From: an uncultured Desulfobacter sp.
Lineage (GTDB): Bacteria > Desulfobacterota > Desulfobacteria > Desulfobacterales > Desulfobacteraceae
Reading direction: 5' to 3'
NCBI RefSeq assembly: GCF_963666675.1
Contig: NZ_OY762929.1
Span: forward strand, 682,001-746,000
Length of the DNA stretch: 64,000 nt
Made by a program: the position numbers and the translations under genes. This document shows, piece after piece, positions 1 through 8,775 of this stretch (position 1 is its first letter; every line of letters begins with the position of its first letter). The notes below the pieces were generated by a model. The model did no database searches. It saw nothing but the letters and a program-made list of their open reading frames with translations, and had not been told where the DNA came from.

Positions 1-219
1 TTCCGGTGTCAGGATTCCTTTGTCCACAAGCTGTTTAAGCGTGGCGTCCCGCTTGGCGGAGGCCTTTTCTGTGCTGGTCCGCCGGGCAAAATCCTTTGCC
101 ATGTTATCCCATTTTTTCATGGCGCAGCCCGACCGTGCCGGCTGTTCAGATTTAGACCGTTCAATGATTTTTAACCACTGATCTTCCCAGAACGTTGGGG
201 TGCTTACTTGTATTTCCAT
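1..219 (-). CDS. N-terminal part of a probable SAM-dependent methyltransferase (runs off the window)
   Basis: A minus-strand frame opens with ATG at 217-219 and stays open to the window edge, giving 73 residues. It starts MEIQVSTPTFWEDQWLK and contains a WDNMAKDFARR stretch. That layout resembles the leader of class I SAM-dependent methyltransferases that often follow TonB-dependent receptors in deltaproteobacteria, but the SAM-binding glycine motif would lie outside the window and cannot be seen. It follows the receptor gene by 11 bases on the same strand, so it is probably the next gene of the same operon. The frame is well supported; the function is a guess from similarity of the leader. 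Confidence 0.6.
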   Translation of the reverse strand, partial: MEIQVSTPTFWEDQWLKIIERSKSEQPARSGCAMKKWDNMAKDFARRTSTEKASAKRDATLKQLVDKGILTPE

Positions 220-230
220 GATATTTACCT

Positions 231-2390
231 TTAGATTTTAATTGTGAATGTGACGCCCACTGTCCTGTCCGTGGCCGGATACCCAGAGCTGTCATAGTAG
301 TCTTCGTCCAGCAGGTTTTTAATATAGAGGTTTACTGTGCCGTTTTTCAGCCAGCCAAGCTGCTCAAAGCATTTGTACTGAAAACCTAGGTCCACCACGC
401 TGTGGGCCGGGATATCCACCGTGTGAAAATTCCAGACATCATCGGCAATCTCTTCGGAGACCTCCGTGGTTTCATCACTCTGGTAAGTGTAATCCAGCAT
501 CAGGGTTGCTCGTTCGTTAAAGGCATAGCGCAGTCCAATCCCGACCTGGTGCTCGGCCCGCTGGTCCAGTTCGGTCTCCCCGGCGGGTTCATCTCCCTGG
601 TTTTCAAATTTCTGCCAGGCCCAGCTCAGATAAAAGGAAAGTTCCGGCGTAACATTGCCCGACAGCTCAACGGTGACGCCATGCCGGTAGACCTCCTCCA
701 GATTGACTTTGTAGTCGCTGTACCGCAGAGCTCCGGCATCGGTGCCCGAATATTGGGCATATTTGCTGTTGGTGGCGATGAAATCCTTGATGTCGTAGAA
801 TGCATATCCGGCCTTCAGGTTGACGTTGCCCCAGAGCCTGCGGTTTAAAATCAGGTCATATCCCATGCCGTGTTCCGGATCCAGGGTGATACCGGCAGGC
901 CGTCCCTGGGGGTTGTAATCCCCGTGATAATCCGGGGCGTGCCAGATTTTACTGATCCCGGCAGACAGGGTGGTGTCCCGGAACCCGTCGCCTAAGTGGT
1001 CCATATGCCAGGTTGTCATGGATTTGGGGATGACCTGGTTAAAATCTCGTTTTATGTATTTATCGTAATATGCATTGTGCGGATTGCCGTTGGACCATTT
1101 GCTGACCCAGGTATTGACATCCTCGTACCGCAGCCCCAGGGTCATGTCCACGTGGGGAACGATGCCGAGTTTATGCTGGACAAAAACACCTTTTTTGCGG
1201 ATTCTTTCTGTTTTGCTGTCGTCCACCCCTTCGTCAAACAGCTGGGTAAAGTCCACACCAACGGTGGTTTCACCCCCGGCCCACTTGATTTCGTCCATGA
1301 TCTTGCCGCCCTGCTGCCACCAGTCCGTTATCATGGCACTTATTTTGGTCCCTTGGGATTTGTCTTTTGAGTTTACCCAGTCTAAATAGACCCGCTCGCG
1401 GGTCTCTTCACCGTAATAGGCACCAAAGCTGAGGCGATTAACCCCCAAGGTCTGGGCATAGTTGAGACGGTAGGTTTCGGCCGTACTGTCCCAGGTGGGA
1501 TTCTGCCAGGGATCCCAGGCACTGCCCGTCACCTCCGGGTAGCCGGAATCGACATCTATCTCATCGTCTTGTGTTAAACCGGGATTATTGACCGGTGAAT
1601 CCCGGTCAATATCTGATACTGAGGCCGAAAAGGTGATGTATCCATCTCCCGGAAGTATCAATCCAAGGCGTCCGAATCCAATGTTGGTTTCAGTTTCACT
1701 GTTGCGCAGATACCCGTCGGTCATATAATTCTGATATGCAAAATCGTAGATAAATTTATCCACCCCGCCTTGGATTACTGCGGTATTGGAAAAAGTATCA
1801 TATGAGCGGTATCCTGTTGTATACGTCAGCTCCGGCACCCGGGTGTCGTAGGCTTTGGGCGTTTGGGTTTTCATGTTTAACACCCCGCCGATGCTTTTGG
1901 CATCAAACAGGGCGGAATGGGGGCCCGGAAGGATTTCAACGGATTCCAGCAAAAACGAAGGCAGCTGGGCCCAGTCCACAATGTTGCTTGATTTTCGACC
2001 GCCGGTTTTCTGAAGGGTCACACCGTCCATGGCCGTGACGAACCGTTTGGCGCTGAACCCGTTCAGATAGACGCTGTCCACCCCGGGGTCAAGGTCTGAT
2101 GCGCCTCTGAAATCCACCATGGCATTGGTTTTGATGGCATCCAGTAAAAAGGTGGGCTCTCCGATGAATGTGATATATTCAAGTTCCATGGTGGTCTGGG
2201 ACGGTGTTGTTTTATACCCCTGGACCCGTGCCTCGTCTTCCACGACCATCTCTTCTATTTCTTGAACTTTGCTTTGTTCCGCATCTTTGGCGACTTTGGT
2301 TTCATCCGCCTGCAACGGGCTTATGCAAAAGAGGATCAACATCAGGGATGCAGCAACGGTCGAGCCTTTCAGTAGGTGATTTTTCAACAC
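231..2390 (-). CDS. TonB-dependent outer-membrane receptor
   Basis: 719 residues. The N-terminus is a Sec signal peptide (basic MLKNHLLKGS, hydrophobic core, cleavage near SPLQA). It is followed by a plug domain with the typical DAIKTNAMVDFRGASDLDPG, a 'YLNGF' loop, and a 'VEILPGPHSALFDAKSIGGVLNM' type region at about residues 150-175. The rest is beta-barrel, ending in a GVTFTIKI-like terminal strand. The protein imports a scarce nutrient such as an iron or cobalt chelate across the outer membrane, using energy passed through TonB. It sits directly downstream of a complete TonB2-type energy-transduction set on the same strand, so it is probably that system's client. The substrate cannot be read from the sequence. 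Confidence 0.93.
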   Translation of the reverse strand: MLKNHLLKGSTVAASLMLILFCISPLQADETKVAKDAEQSKVQEIEEMVVEDEARVQGYKTTPSQTTMELEYITFIGEPTFLLDAIKTNAMVDFRGASDLDPGVDSVYLNGFSAKRFVTAMDGVTLQKTGGRKSSNIVDWAQLPSFLLESVEILPGPHSALFDAKSIGGVLNMKTQTPKAYDTRVPELTYTTGYRSYDTFSNTAVIQGGVDKFIYDFAYQNYMTDGYLRNSETETNIGFGRLGLILPGDGYITFSASVSDIDRDSPVNNPGLTQDDEIDVDSGYPEVTGSAWDPWQNPTWDSTAETYRLNYAQTLGVNRLSFGAYYGEETRERVYLDWVNSKDKSQGTKISAMITDWWQQGGKIMDEIKWAGGETTVGVDFTQLFDEGVDDSKTERIRKKGVFVQHKLGIVPHVDMTLGLRYEDVNTWVSKWSNGNPHNAYYDKYIKRDFNQVIPKSMTTWHMDHLGDGFRDTTLSAGISKIWHAPDYHGDYNPQGRPAGITLDPEHGMGYDLILNRRLWGNVNLKAGYAFYDIKDFIATNSKYAQYSGTDAGALRYSDYKVNLEEVYRHGVTVELSGNVTPELSFYLSWAWQKFENQGDEPAGETELDQRAEHQVGIGLRYAFNERATLMLDYTYQSDETTEVSEEIADDVWNFHTVDIPAHSVVDLGFQYKCFEQLGWLKNGTVNLYIKNLLDEDYYDSSGYPATDRTVGVTFTIKI

Positions 2391-2428
2391 GATCTCCTTT
2401 TCATCGTTTTTTCTTCATCTTTAATGGG

Positions 2429-3760
2429 TTACATCCGGATGCGTTTGTTGAGCTGTGCAATGGCTGCCAGGGCATCCTTGCGATGGCGTTTATACTGGGC
2501 TGCCTGTTTAAACGCGTTGCGGCCGGCCACAAAATCGTTATACTGCCAGGCCGCATACCCGGCCATCAGCCAGGCCCGTCCCTTTTGGGAACAATTTTTT
2601 TTGGCTGCGGTTCTGAACGCTTTGTCCGCCGCCTTATAATCTTTTGATTCGTACAGGACATCGCCTTTGAGCAGCAACAGTTCCGGATTGCCAACCTGGG
2701 GATCAAATCGGTCGAGCACTGCCAGGGCCTTGTCCGACCGGCCCATCTGGCGGTAGGCACAGACCAGGCGGTTGATCATCTGCCGGGTCTGCTTCGGTGA
2801 TGCCTTTTGCCCGGCCGATTCGGTTATCAGGGTTTCATACATATGGGCGGCCCGGGCCGGTATGTTCAACTGCAGGCTGAGATCTGCAAACAGTTTTTTT
2901 TCCTGCCGGGACAGCGGCTTTATAAAGCTGTAGATAATCAGATATTCAAAGGCGTCGGCATACTCGCCCCGGGTCAGACGGATGTGGACCAGGGCCTTCC
3001 ACCACCTGGCTTCGGAGGGGGTCTGCCGGCTCAGGGTGCCGGCAAGATCCAGGGCATTGCCGGTGTCATTCATGGTCAGGTAAATCTGGAGCAGGTTTTC
3101 CTGCCATTTGATCCGGGCTTCGCCTGTGGATTGGGCAATCAGGGTTCTGATCACAGGTGCGGCTTTTTTCCATTGCTGGGCTGTGACCAGGGCGTTGGCA
3201 TAGTTTTCCCGCCATTCCCGGGTGACCTGGTTTGGGTGGGTGGAAAATAAAGATTCAAATCTGCGGATGGCGGTCCGGGTCTTGCCGTCGGTGAGCGCCA
3301 TCACTGCACTGTAGTAGAGGTGTTTTGGATTTTTGGGGTCCGATAGTTTATACGCAGCCAAGAAGGCCTCGCCGGCCTTGGCGGTCCGGTGGGTGTCCGT
3401 ATAGACCTTGGCCAGGTTCACCTGGGCATCCAGGTAGGTTTTATCCAGGGACAAGGCAGTCAAATATGCCGACTCGGCACCGGCCATATTCTTTTGCATC
3501 AAAAAGCAGTTGCCCAGGGCCAGGCAGACCGTGGGATGGCTGCACGGGGCCTTGCTCTGGGCTTTGGCCTGGTCCGCCTGGATGAGTTTGACGGCAGTGG
3601 TATACTCATTTTTATCCATGGCTTTCCTGACGTTGATCAGCAGATGCTGAACCGCCACAGGCATTTTTTGATCGCCTTGGGCTTTGGCTTTTTCCAGTGG
3701 AAAAACAGTCCCAGCGGAAAAAATTAGAACAACAATGACGGTTTTTAGAATCGGATTCAT
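2429..3760 (-). CDS. TPR-repeat protein of a TonB2-type cluster
   Basis: About 443 residues from ATG at 3758-3760. A TTG a few codons upstream is possible, but the ATG is preceded by GAGGTG at proper spacing. A hydrophobic leader (ILKTVIVVLIFSAGTVFP) indicates export to the periplasm. The remainder is a string of tetratricopeptide-like helical repeats (for example LALGNCFLMQKNMAGAESAY, and later units with ALAVLDRFDP and LLKGDVLYESKDYKAADKAF). TPR proteins close TonB2 clusters in Vibrio, where they are thought to help couple the TonB complex to receptors. The gene starts 8 bases after the tonB stop codon, so it is in the same transcript. Its exact role is inferred from gene order. Confidence 0.88.
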   Translation of the reverse strand: MNPILKTVIVVLIFSAGTVFPLEKAKAQGDQKMPVAVQHLLINVRKAMDKNEYTTAVKLIQADQAKAQSKAPCSHPTVCLALGNCFLMQKNMAGAESAYLTALSLDKTYLDAQVNLAKVYTDTHRTAKAGEAFLAAYKLSDPKNPKHLYYSAVMALTDGKTRTAIRRFESLFSTHPNQVTREWRENYANALVTAQQWKKAAPVIRTLIAQSTGEARIKWQENLLQIYLTMNDTGNALDLAGTLSRQTPSEARWWKALVHIRLTRGEYADAFEYLIIYSFIKPLSRQEKKLFADLSLQLNIPARAAHMYETLITESAGQKASPKQTRQMINRLVCAYRQMGRSDKALAVLDRFDPQVGNPELLLLKGDVLYESKDYKAADKAFRTAAKKNCSQKGRAWLMAGYAAWQYNDFVAGRNAFKQAAQYKRHRKDALAAIAQLNKRIRM

Positions 3761-3768
3761 GACACACC

Positions 3769-4452
3769 TCAATTTAATTTAAAGCGGACGCGTGTTCTGG
3801 CCCGGGTTTTTACAATTTCCCGGTTGACCCGGCCGGGTTTGAACCGCCAGGCCCCCACGCACTGCATCACGCTGTCGTCAAATATTTTTTCAGGTTCCGC
3901 ATCTATAATTTTGATGTCCTGGACACGGCCCTGTTCATTCACCGTGAATTCCACGGAAACCCAGCCTTCAATGCCCTTGGCCTTGGCCCGGAAGGGGTAC
4001 ACCGGCGGCACCCTGGAGATCACCGTCAACGGCTGATCCAGGTCTCCGGTGTCAAAAAGGGTGTCAAGGCTGAGGCTGTCCAGGGATGTTGACATCACTT
4101 CGGGCACGGAGATGGTCGCAGGTCCCTGGGGCAGCCGGGGATTGACCTCAAAGGGCAGGGAAAGGGACCGGGTGATTTGCCGGTTCACCCTGGGTTTGGC
4201 CACCTGTTTTTTCGGTTGGGCCTTGGGTGGCGGCGTCTTCTTTTTCTTTTCCGGTTCAATGGTGGGGCGCCGCATCCGGGTGAGCTGGATCTGCTGGATC
4301 ATGGGGCCCACCTGGGTGGCGGCATCCTGGGGTTTCATCAGATTGGGAATCGCGGAAAAAAGCACCAGATTCAGGGCCAGGGTACCGGCCACGGCCATCG
4401 CCCAGGGCTGCCACCCACTGTCCAGGCCCAGGGACTTTACCGCGGTTTTCAT
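3769..4452 (-). CDS. tonB: TonB energy-transducing protein
   Basis: 227 residues. A single N-terminal transmembrane anchor (about residues 17-38, GWQPWAMAVAGTLALNLVLF) is followed by a Pro/Lys-rich periplasmic spacer (PEKKKKTPPPKAQPKKQ). The C-terminal TonB domain holds PPVYPFRAKAKGIEGWVSVEF, VQDIKIIDAEPEKIFDDSV and WRFKPG. TonB spans the periplasm and transfers proton-motive energy from ExbB/ExbD to outer-membrane receptors. The short length and the absence of a long linker fit the TonB2 type. The start overlaps the end of exbD by 4 bases (ATGA), indicating translational coupling. Confidence 0.95.
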   Translation of the reverse strand: MKTAVKSLGLDSGWQPWAMAVAGTLALNLVLFSAIPNLMKPQDAATQVGPMIQQIQLTRMRRPTIEPEKKKKTPPPKAQPKKQVAKPRVNRQITRSLSLPFEVNPRLPQGPATISVPEVMSTSLDSLSLDTLFDTGDLDQPLTVISRVPPVYPFRAKAKGIEGWVSVEFTVNEQGRVQDIKIIDAEPEKIFDDSVMQCVGAWRFKPGRVNREIVKTRARTRVRFKLN

Positions 4453-4868
4453 TGTCCCTCCGGAAGGGCGGCTGCCAAAGAGACATTGGCTGCGCCTGCC
4501 AGGCGGCAGCCGTCCATGACCTGGATGGCCACGCCGGTGTCCGATTGGCGGTCCGCAACCACCACCACGGCCCCGTCGGGGTTTTCAGCCAGGGCCCGTT
4601 CGGTGTTGGCCCTGACCGCCCGGATATCGATCTCCCGGTGGTCCATGAAGACCCGGTTCCGGCTGTCCACGGCGATGAGGATGGTGGCTTTGGATTGGGT
4701 GGTTGCTGTGGATGCGGTGGGCCGGGCCACATCAATGCCGGTCTCCTTGACAAAACTTGTGGTGACAAGGAAAAAAATCAGCAGAATAAACACCATATCA
4801 ATGAGGGGCGCAATGTTGAGCTCCACTGCGCTTTTTTTATGTTTTCTGCCGGCTGAAACGTTTAACAT
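4449..4868 (-). CDS. exbD: ExbD biopolymer transport protein
   Basis: 139 residues with the ExbD/TolR layout: a short cytoplasmic N-terminus, then one transmembrane helix (IAPLIDMVFILLIFFLVTTSF) that includes the conserved Asp (LIDMVF) needed for proton use. A periplasmic domain with VARPTAS, ILIAVDSRNRVFMDHREID and VVVVADRQSDTGVAIQVMD follows. It forms the inner-membrane proton motor with ExbB and energises TonB. It lies 11 bases downstream of exbB and overlaps tonB by 4 bases. Confidence 0.95.
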   Translation of the reverse strand: MLNVSAGRKHKKSAVELNIAPLIDMVFILLIFFLVTTSFVKETGIDVARPTASTATTQSKATILIAVDSRNRVFMDHREIDIRAVRANTERALAENPDGAVVVVADRQSDTGVAIQVMDGCRLAGAANVSLAAALPEGQ

Positions 4869-4879
4869 GGATGGATCTC

Positions 4880-5491
4880 CTATAGATGTCTTTTCAGGTA
4901 TAAGCCCATCCGCTGAATGCGCTGGCTTAGATGTTCGGCCCGCCGGTCCAGAAACCCTTTCATGTAGAGTCCGGGAATGGCAACGATTAAACCTGTCTGG
5001 GTGGTGATCAGGGATTCTGAAATACCCCCGGCCATGGCTTTGGCATTGCCCGTGCCGAAAATGGCCAGCACGTCAAAGGTGGTGATCATGCCGGTGACGG
5101 TGCCCAGCAGCCCCATGAGCGGGGCCATGGCCGCCAGAACCCCGATCACGGCCAGGGAGCGGGTCATGCGCCGGTTGATCCGGGTCACGGCGGCATCCAG
5201 GAGGTGGCGGTCCAGTTGGGCGGAACCCGACCGGTTCTGAATGAACTCCGTGACCAGAAGACTGACCGCCCCGCGGTAGATTTTGGGGTCGGGCAGGGTG
5301 TTGTCCCGGACCAGGGAGAGGGCGGTGGTGCTGTTCATGTTTTTTTTGTACAGCCGCCTGAAAAAAAAGGCCCGTTCGAGAATCAGCAGCCACATGACAA
5401 GGCTTAAGATGACCAGGGGAACCATAACCACGCCGCCGGCCCGGATCAGGTCCGTCATGAGTTCAAGGTTCTCACCAAGAAACGCCGGCAT
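4880..5491 (-). CDS. exbB: ExbB/TolQ-type proton channel protein
   Basis: 203 residues of the MotA/TolQ/ExbB family. There are three predicted transmembrane segments: VVMVPLVILSLVMWLLILE near the start, then LAVIGVLAAMAPLMGLLGTVTGM with the hallmark GLLGTVTGM, then LITTQTGLIVAIPGLYMKG. It builds the pentameric proton channel with ExbD. The ATG overlaps the TGA of the upstream ttpC-like gene (TGATG), a sign of coupled translation. Two ExbB-like genes in a row, one long and one short, is the characteristic TonB2 arrangement. Confidence 0.94.
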   Translation of the reverse strand: MPAFLGENLELMTDLIRAGGVVMVPLVILSLVMWLLILERAFFFRRLYKKNMNSTTALSLVRDNTLPDPKIYRGAVSLLVTEFIQNRSGSAQLDRHLLDAAVTRINRRMTRSLAVIGVLAAMAPLMGLLGTVTGMITTFDVLAIFGTGNAKAMAGGISESLITTQTGLIVAIPGLYMKGFLDRRAEHLSQRIQRMGLYLKRHL

Positions 5492-6930
5492 CAGGCCCCC
5501 TTGTATTTCTGGACGATATTGATCAGTGCCACCGCTTTTTCCTCCATCATCCCCACGCTGTTTTCCACTGCCCGGCTCAACAGGGTGTGGGAGAGCATAA
5601 TGGGAATGGCCACGGACAGGCCCAGCATGGTGGTCACCAGGGCTTCGGAAATACCGCCGGACATCATTCTCGGGTCGCCTGTGCCGTGCATGGTGATGAC
5701 ATGGAAGGTGTCGATCATGCCGGTAACCGTTCCCAACAGTCCCAGCAGGGGGGCAATGGCGGCCAGCATACCCATGGTGGACAAAAATCGTTCCATGGGG
5801 GGGATCTCTTTGAGAATGGCCTCCTGGACCGCATTTTCCATGTCTTCCCTGGGAAGGTCCCGGCTGTCAACCCCAGAGCGGATAACGCGAACCACTGGAT
5901 TTTTACTGTACTTATCGCAGGTTTCAGCACACGCCTCCCAGTTCCGGGCCTCGGCCTGGGTTTCAATCCGGCCGCATACGGTTTCAAGCTTGATTTTCCG
6001 CTTCAAAATGAAAAAGATCCGCTCCAGAGTAATCAATGCGCCCAATAGCAGAATGGCCAGAATGGGCCAGACAATAGGGCCGCCCTGGGGAATCTGGTCC
6101 ACCAGGCTCAAGTCGTGAATGAGTTGGTTCAATGCACCACCCCGGGAAATGTCCATGGGAACGGCATCACTTTTGCCGGCCATGTACCGGGTCAGTTGGT
6201 CCTGCATGGCGGCAGGCGGCAGTTTGGACAGGGCGTACAGTTTCTCCTCTCCATGGCTGTAGCTGAGAAATCCGGATTCTTTGTCCAGCCGGTATGCGGC
6301 TGTAAATGCACCAAGGATCAGGATTTGACTCTCCTGGGCCTTTCCTTCCCGGTTGACGATTGTGCCGGTTTCCAGGCTGACAGCTCCGCCCTGGTCAATC
6401 TGCTCGAACATCAGATTTGACATCGCTTTGATCTGATCCATCCCGGGAATAACCGAATTATCCGTCATGGCCGCTAAAAACCGGGTGTCCGGCTGGTGCA
6501 CCCCGGTCAGAAAGCTGTCGTCCAGAAGGGAACGCACGTCTTTGGCATTCATGCGGATCACGCCGGACAGCTCTTGAATGGTGCCCTGGGCCTCATCCAG
6601 CTTTGCCGTCAATTGGTCAGCCTGGGCCGTGAGAGTTTCATTCTCAGATTTAAGGGCCTTGAGCTCGACATCAACGCCCATGATCCGCTGCTTTAAATTC
6701 GCAATGGCCTGGTTCAGTTTGGATCTGTCCGACAGAATTTGCCGGCGGCTTTCCTGGGCGGCCTCTTGGGCGGCAGACAGTTCCGCCGCCGCCTTTTGTT
6801 TCATCGCCTCTTCAATCTTTTGGGTTTCAATGCGAATTTCCCGCATATCCTTTGCCCATGCGGAGTGCCCGAAAAGTATCATCGTACATAAAATGGCCGC
6901 TGTCATCATACCTTGGGGAGTGTTTTTCAT
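5491..6930 (-). CDS. TtpC-like ExbB protein with N-terminal coiled-coil domain
   Basis: 479 residues. An N-terminal signal peptide (MMTAAILCTMILFGHSAWA) is followed by a long alpha-helical coiled coil (about residues 30-120, rich in KQKAAAELSAAQEAAQESRR-type heptads) and a mixed periplasmic domain. The C-terminal ExbB/MotA channel domain starts near residue 285 (GGPIVWPILAILLLGALITLE) and carries the APLLGLLGTVTGMIDTFHV and LVTTMLGLSVAIPIML segments. This is the architecture of TtpC from Vibrio TonB2 systems, which is required together with ExbB2/ExbD2/TonB2. The start overlaps the stop of the DUF3450-type gene by 4 bases. Confidence 0.9.
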   Translation of the reverse strand: MKNTPQGMMTAAILCTMILFGHSAWAKDMREIRIETQKIEEAMKQKAAAELSAAQEAAQESRRQILSDRSKLNQAIANLKQRIMGVDVELKALKSENETLTAQADQLTAKLDEAQGTIQELSGVIRMNAKDVRSLLDDSFLTGVHQPDTRFLAAMTDNSVIPGMDQIKAMSNLMFEQIDQGGAVSLETGTIVNREGKAQESQILILGAFTAAYRLDKESGFLSYSHGEEKLYALSKLPPAAMQDQLTRYMAGKSDAVPMDISRGGALNQLIHDLSLVDQIPQGGPIVWPILAILLLGALITLERIFFILKRKIKLETVCGRIETQAEARNWEACAETCDKYSKNPVVRVIRSGVDSRDLPREDMENAVQEAILKEIPPMERFLSTMGMLAAIAPLLGLLGTVTGMIDTFHVITMHGTGDPRMMSGGISEALVTTMLGLSVAIPIMLSHTLLSRAVENSVGMMEEKAVALINIVQKYKGA

Positions 6931-7697
6931 TGGACCACGATCCTTCCTAACGGCAGGGTTAACATTTCAACGGGTTTGCGTTTGGATCCCATATCTATGG
7001 CGGCCTGGATGGGTTTAAGATAGGCGTCTTCCAACGGCTGCCATATCTTTTGGGCCGGATTGAAGAACCCGCATTGCCGTTTGTCCAGGGTCTGGTAAAA
7101 AAGGCGCAGGCGACCGAGTCTGAATATGTTGACCAGGGTCTCTTCCCCGGAAAGGGGGATGGTCTGCTGGTAGACTTCAACGGTTGTGCCGTATTCGGTT
7201 TCCACCAGTAGGGCTTCCATTAATTTTCTGAATTTCTCGCTTACCGGGGCTTCGGGGTCGGCGTTTAATTCTTCAAGGCCTTGAAGCCGGTTTTGACGCT
7301 CCGCTTGTAAAAAAGGCAGGTCTTTGCTGTTCAAGGTTTTAATTTTATCTAACAACTCGCAAAGATATGGCGCCATTTGACTTTCAATTTCGGCAATATC
7401 CGCCAATTGCCTGGTTGTTTGGGTTATATCTGAACTCAGTGCTGTCTTCCGGGCTGCTTCTGTGTCCCGCTCTTGTTCCATCATGGCCAGTTCTTTTTCC
7501 AGGGCTTCGAACTCCAAGGTCTTTTTTTCTCTTTCGTCGCGCCATTGGGCTTCCTGGGCCTGGGTTTTCTGCTCAATGCCCACCGCCTTGTGAACAGGGG
7601 CTTCAATTTGTTTTTTCACATTATTGGCCAGGACCTCACCGGACCATGACAGTGTGAGTAACAAAAGGAGCGGTATGGCCGTTTTGCCTTTGTTCAT
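6927..7697 (-). CDS. DUF3450-family exported coiled-coil protein, first gene of the TonB2-type operon
   Basis: About 256 residues from ATG at 7695-7697, preceded by a GAGAAGAAG ribosome site. An upstream in-frame start would add a non-signal stretch and is less likely. The signal peptide (KTAIPLLLLLTLSWSGEVLA) is followed by a coiled coil (VGIEQKTQAQEAQWRDEREK onward, to about residue 130) and a C-terminal domain with VEVYQQTIPLSGEETLVNIFRLGRL. DUF3450 proteins are the usual first gene of TonB2/TtpC clusters; their biochemical role is unknown. The promoter must lie in 7698-7974. Confidence 0.87.
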   Translation of the reverse strand: MNKGKTAIPLLLLLTLSWSGEVLANNVKKQIEAPVHKAVGIEQKTQAQEAQWRDEREKKTLEFEALEKELAMMEQERDTEAARKTALSSDITQTTRQLADIAEIESQMAPYLCELLDKIKTLNSKDLPFLQAERQNRLQGLEELNADPEAPVSEKFRKLMEALLVETEYGTTVEVYQQTIPLSGEETLVNIFRLGRLRLFYQTLDKRQCGFFNPAQKIWQPLEDAYLKPIQAAIDMGSKRKPVEMLTLPLGRIVVQ

Positions 7698-7834
7698 CTT
7701 CTTCTCCAGTAAAAACCAATTAGATAGAAAATAAAAAAGCCAAAAAGGATTGTTGTGTCCAAAATCACGACACATCTACCTTCTTGGCTTCAGTTAATTT
7801 TATGCGTATTAAATTGTGTGTGAACGAAAAGGCC

Positions 7835-7849
7835 GGGCAAATTTTGCCC
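7835..7849. promoter_or_regulatory. short palindrome upstream of the TonB2-type operon (possible operator)
   Basis: GGGCAA-ATT-TTGCCC is a perfect 6+6 inverted repeat about 140 bases upstream of the DUF3450 start, in the region shared with the divergent toxin gene at 7975. It is a candidate regulator site. I do not recognise it as a Fur box. Confidence 0.25.
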
Positions 7850-7974
7850 AAACATGGGTGTCCGTTCAGGTACTAAATAACAGGTGTTTCATGCGCCTTC
7901 TTGACGCGTTTTGCCCTTTAAACCACATCGGTTTTTTGTTGTCAAGGCGCGGCATGTGGGATAAAGGATAGAAT

Positions 7975-8364
7975 ATGAAACCGAGATGGAGAGTTCTTTT
8001 TTGCGATGGTAGGGATCATGCCTGTCCGGTTACGGATTTTATTAATTCCTGCCCTGAGAAACACCAGGTAAAGCTGCTGAGACTGCTTGGACTGCTGGAA
8101 GAGCATGGGCCGACCCTGCCAAGACCCTATGCGGATCTGCTCCATGACGGGGTTCACGAACTTCGTTTTACCCTGTCCCGGGATCGCGTCCGGGTACTCT
8201 ATTTTTTTTGTTATCAGAAATTTATCGTATTGTATGAGGTGTTTTTCAAAAATACCCGCAGGGTGCCTGAAAAATATATTGATCAGGTCATCGCCTACCG
8301 GGATGAGTTTTTGTCCCGGATATCCCAAAAAAAACTGGAGAAGATCAGCCGTGATGTTTCTTAA
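7975..8364 (+). CDS. HigB/RelE-like (phage Gp49-type) toxin
   Basis: 129 residues. The sequence follows the Gp49/HigB pattern: VTDFINSCPEKHQVKLLRLLGLLEEHG, then a PYADLLHDGVHELRF segment, RVRVLYFF, IVLYEVFFKNTRRVP and a final helix. Members are mRNA-cleaving ribonucleases that act on translating ribosomes. The candidate RNase residues are the Arg and His of HELRF and the Lys/Arg of FFKNTRR. The stop codon overlaps the next gene by 11 bases, as expected for a toxin-first type II toxin-antitoxin pair. Confidence 0.82.
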   Translation: MKPRWRVLFCDGRDHACPVTDFINSCPEKHQVKLLRLLGLLEEHGPTLPRPYADLLHDGVHELRFTLSRDRVRVLYFFCYQKFIVLYEVFFKNTRRVPEKYIDQVIAYRDEFLSRISQKKLEKISRDVS

Positions 8365-8665
8365 AGAGCTGCTGGATGAAAAATTGAAAGATAAACCGTT
8401 TCTATCCCTTTATAATAAGGAATGTCATATCTGCACCGCAACCATGAATGTCGTGGCCCGGATGGCTCAAAACGAAAATACCCGGGGTGAAATACTGGCG
8501 TTGCTGGGCATTGATCCATTCGATTTTGAGGCGCTTGAGGCGGGTGACCACTGCCGCCCGATCCAGGTGGTAAAACTTCTCAACCATTTTGGGATGGATG
8601 ATTCCGGGGTGACTGCACGCTGTCCAAGATATTCTAAAGAAATAGATTCCCAGGTTGCCGGATAA
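8354..8665 (+). CDS. putative antitoxin partner of the HigB-like toxin
   Basis: 103 residues from ATG at 8354-8356, inside the toxin's last codons. The protein begins MFLKELLDEKLKDKPF and contains ILALLGIDPFDFEALEAGDHC and PIQVVKLLNHFGM, which look like the short helical modules of HTH antitoxins that follow Gp49-type toxins. No clear full HTH motif is visible by eye. The assignment rests mainly on position and overlap. Confidence 0.7.
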   Translation: MFLKELLDEKLKDKPFLSLYNKECHICTATMNVVARMAQNENTRGEILALLGIDPFDFEALEAGDHCRPIQVVKLLNHFGMDDSGVTARCPRYSKEIDSQVAG

Positions 8666-8775
8666 AGACACTTCATAAGAATTTTTCAAAAGCTGTATCT
8701 GAAAGCCATGGGCACTGGGCCTCTAACATTCGGATAATCAGGAAACGTATTAAAGCGCCAGTCTGACTTGTTGGT

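Noticed and set aside
1802..2647. Plus-strand frames opposite the TonB receptor and TPR gene
   Set aside because: No ribosome sites or domain features; the minus strand encodes full-length recognised proteins.
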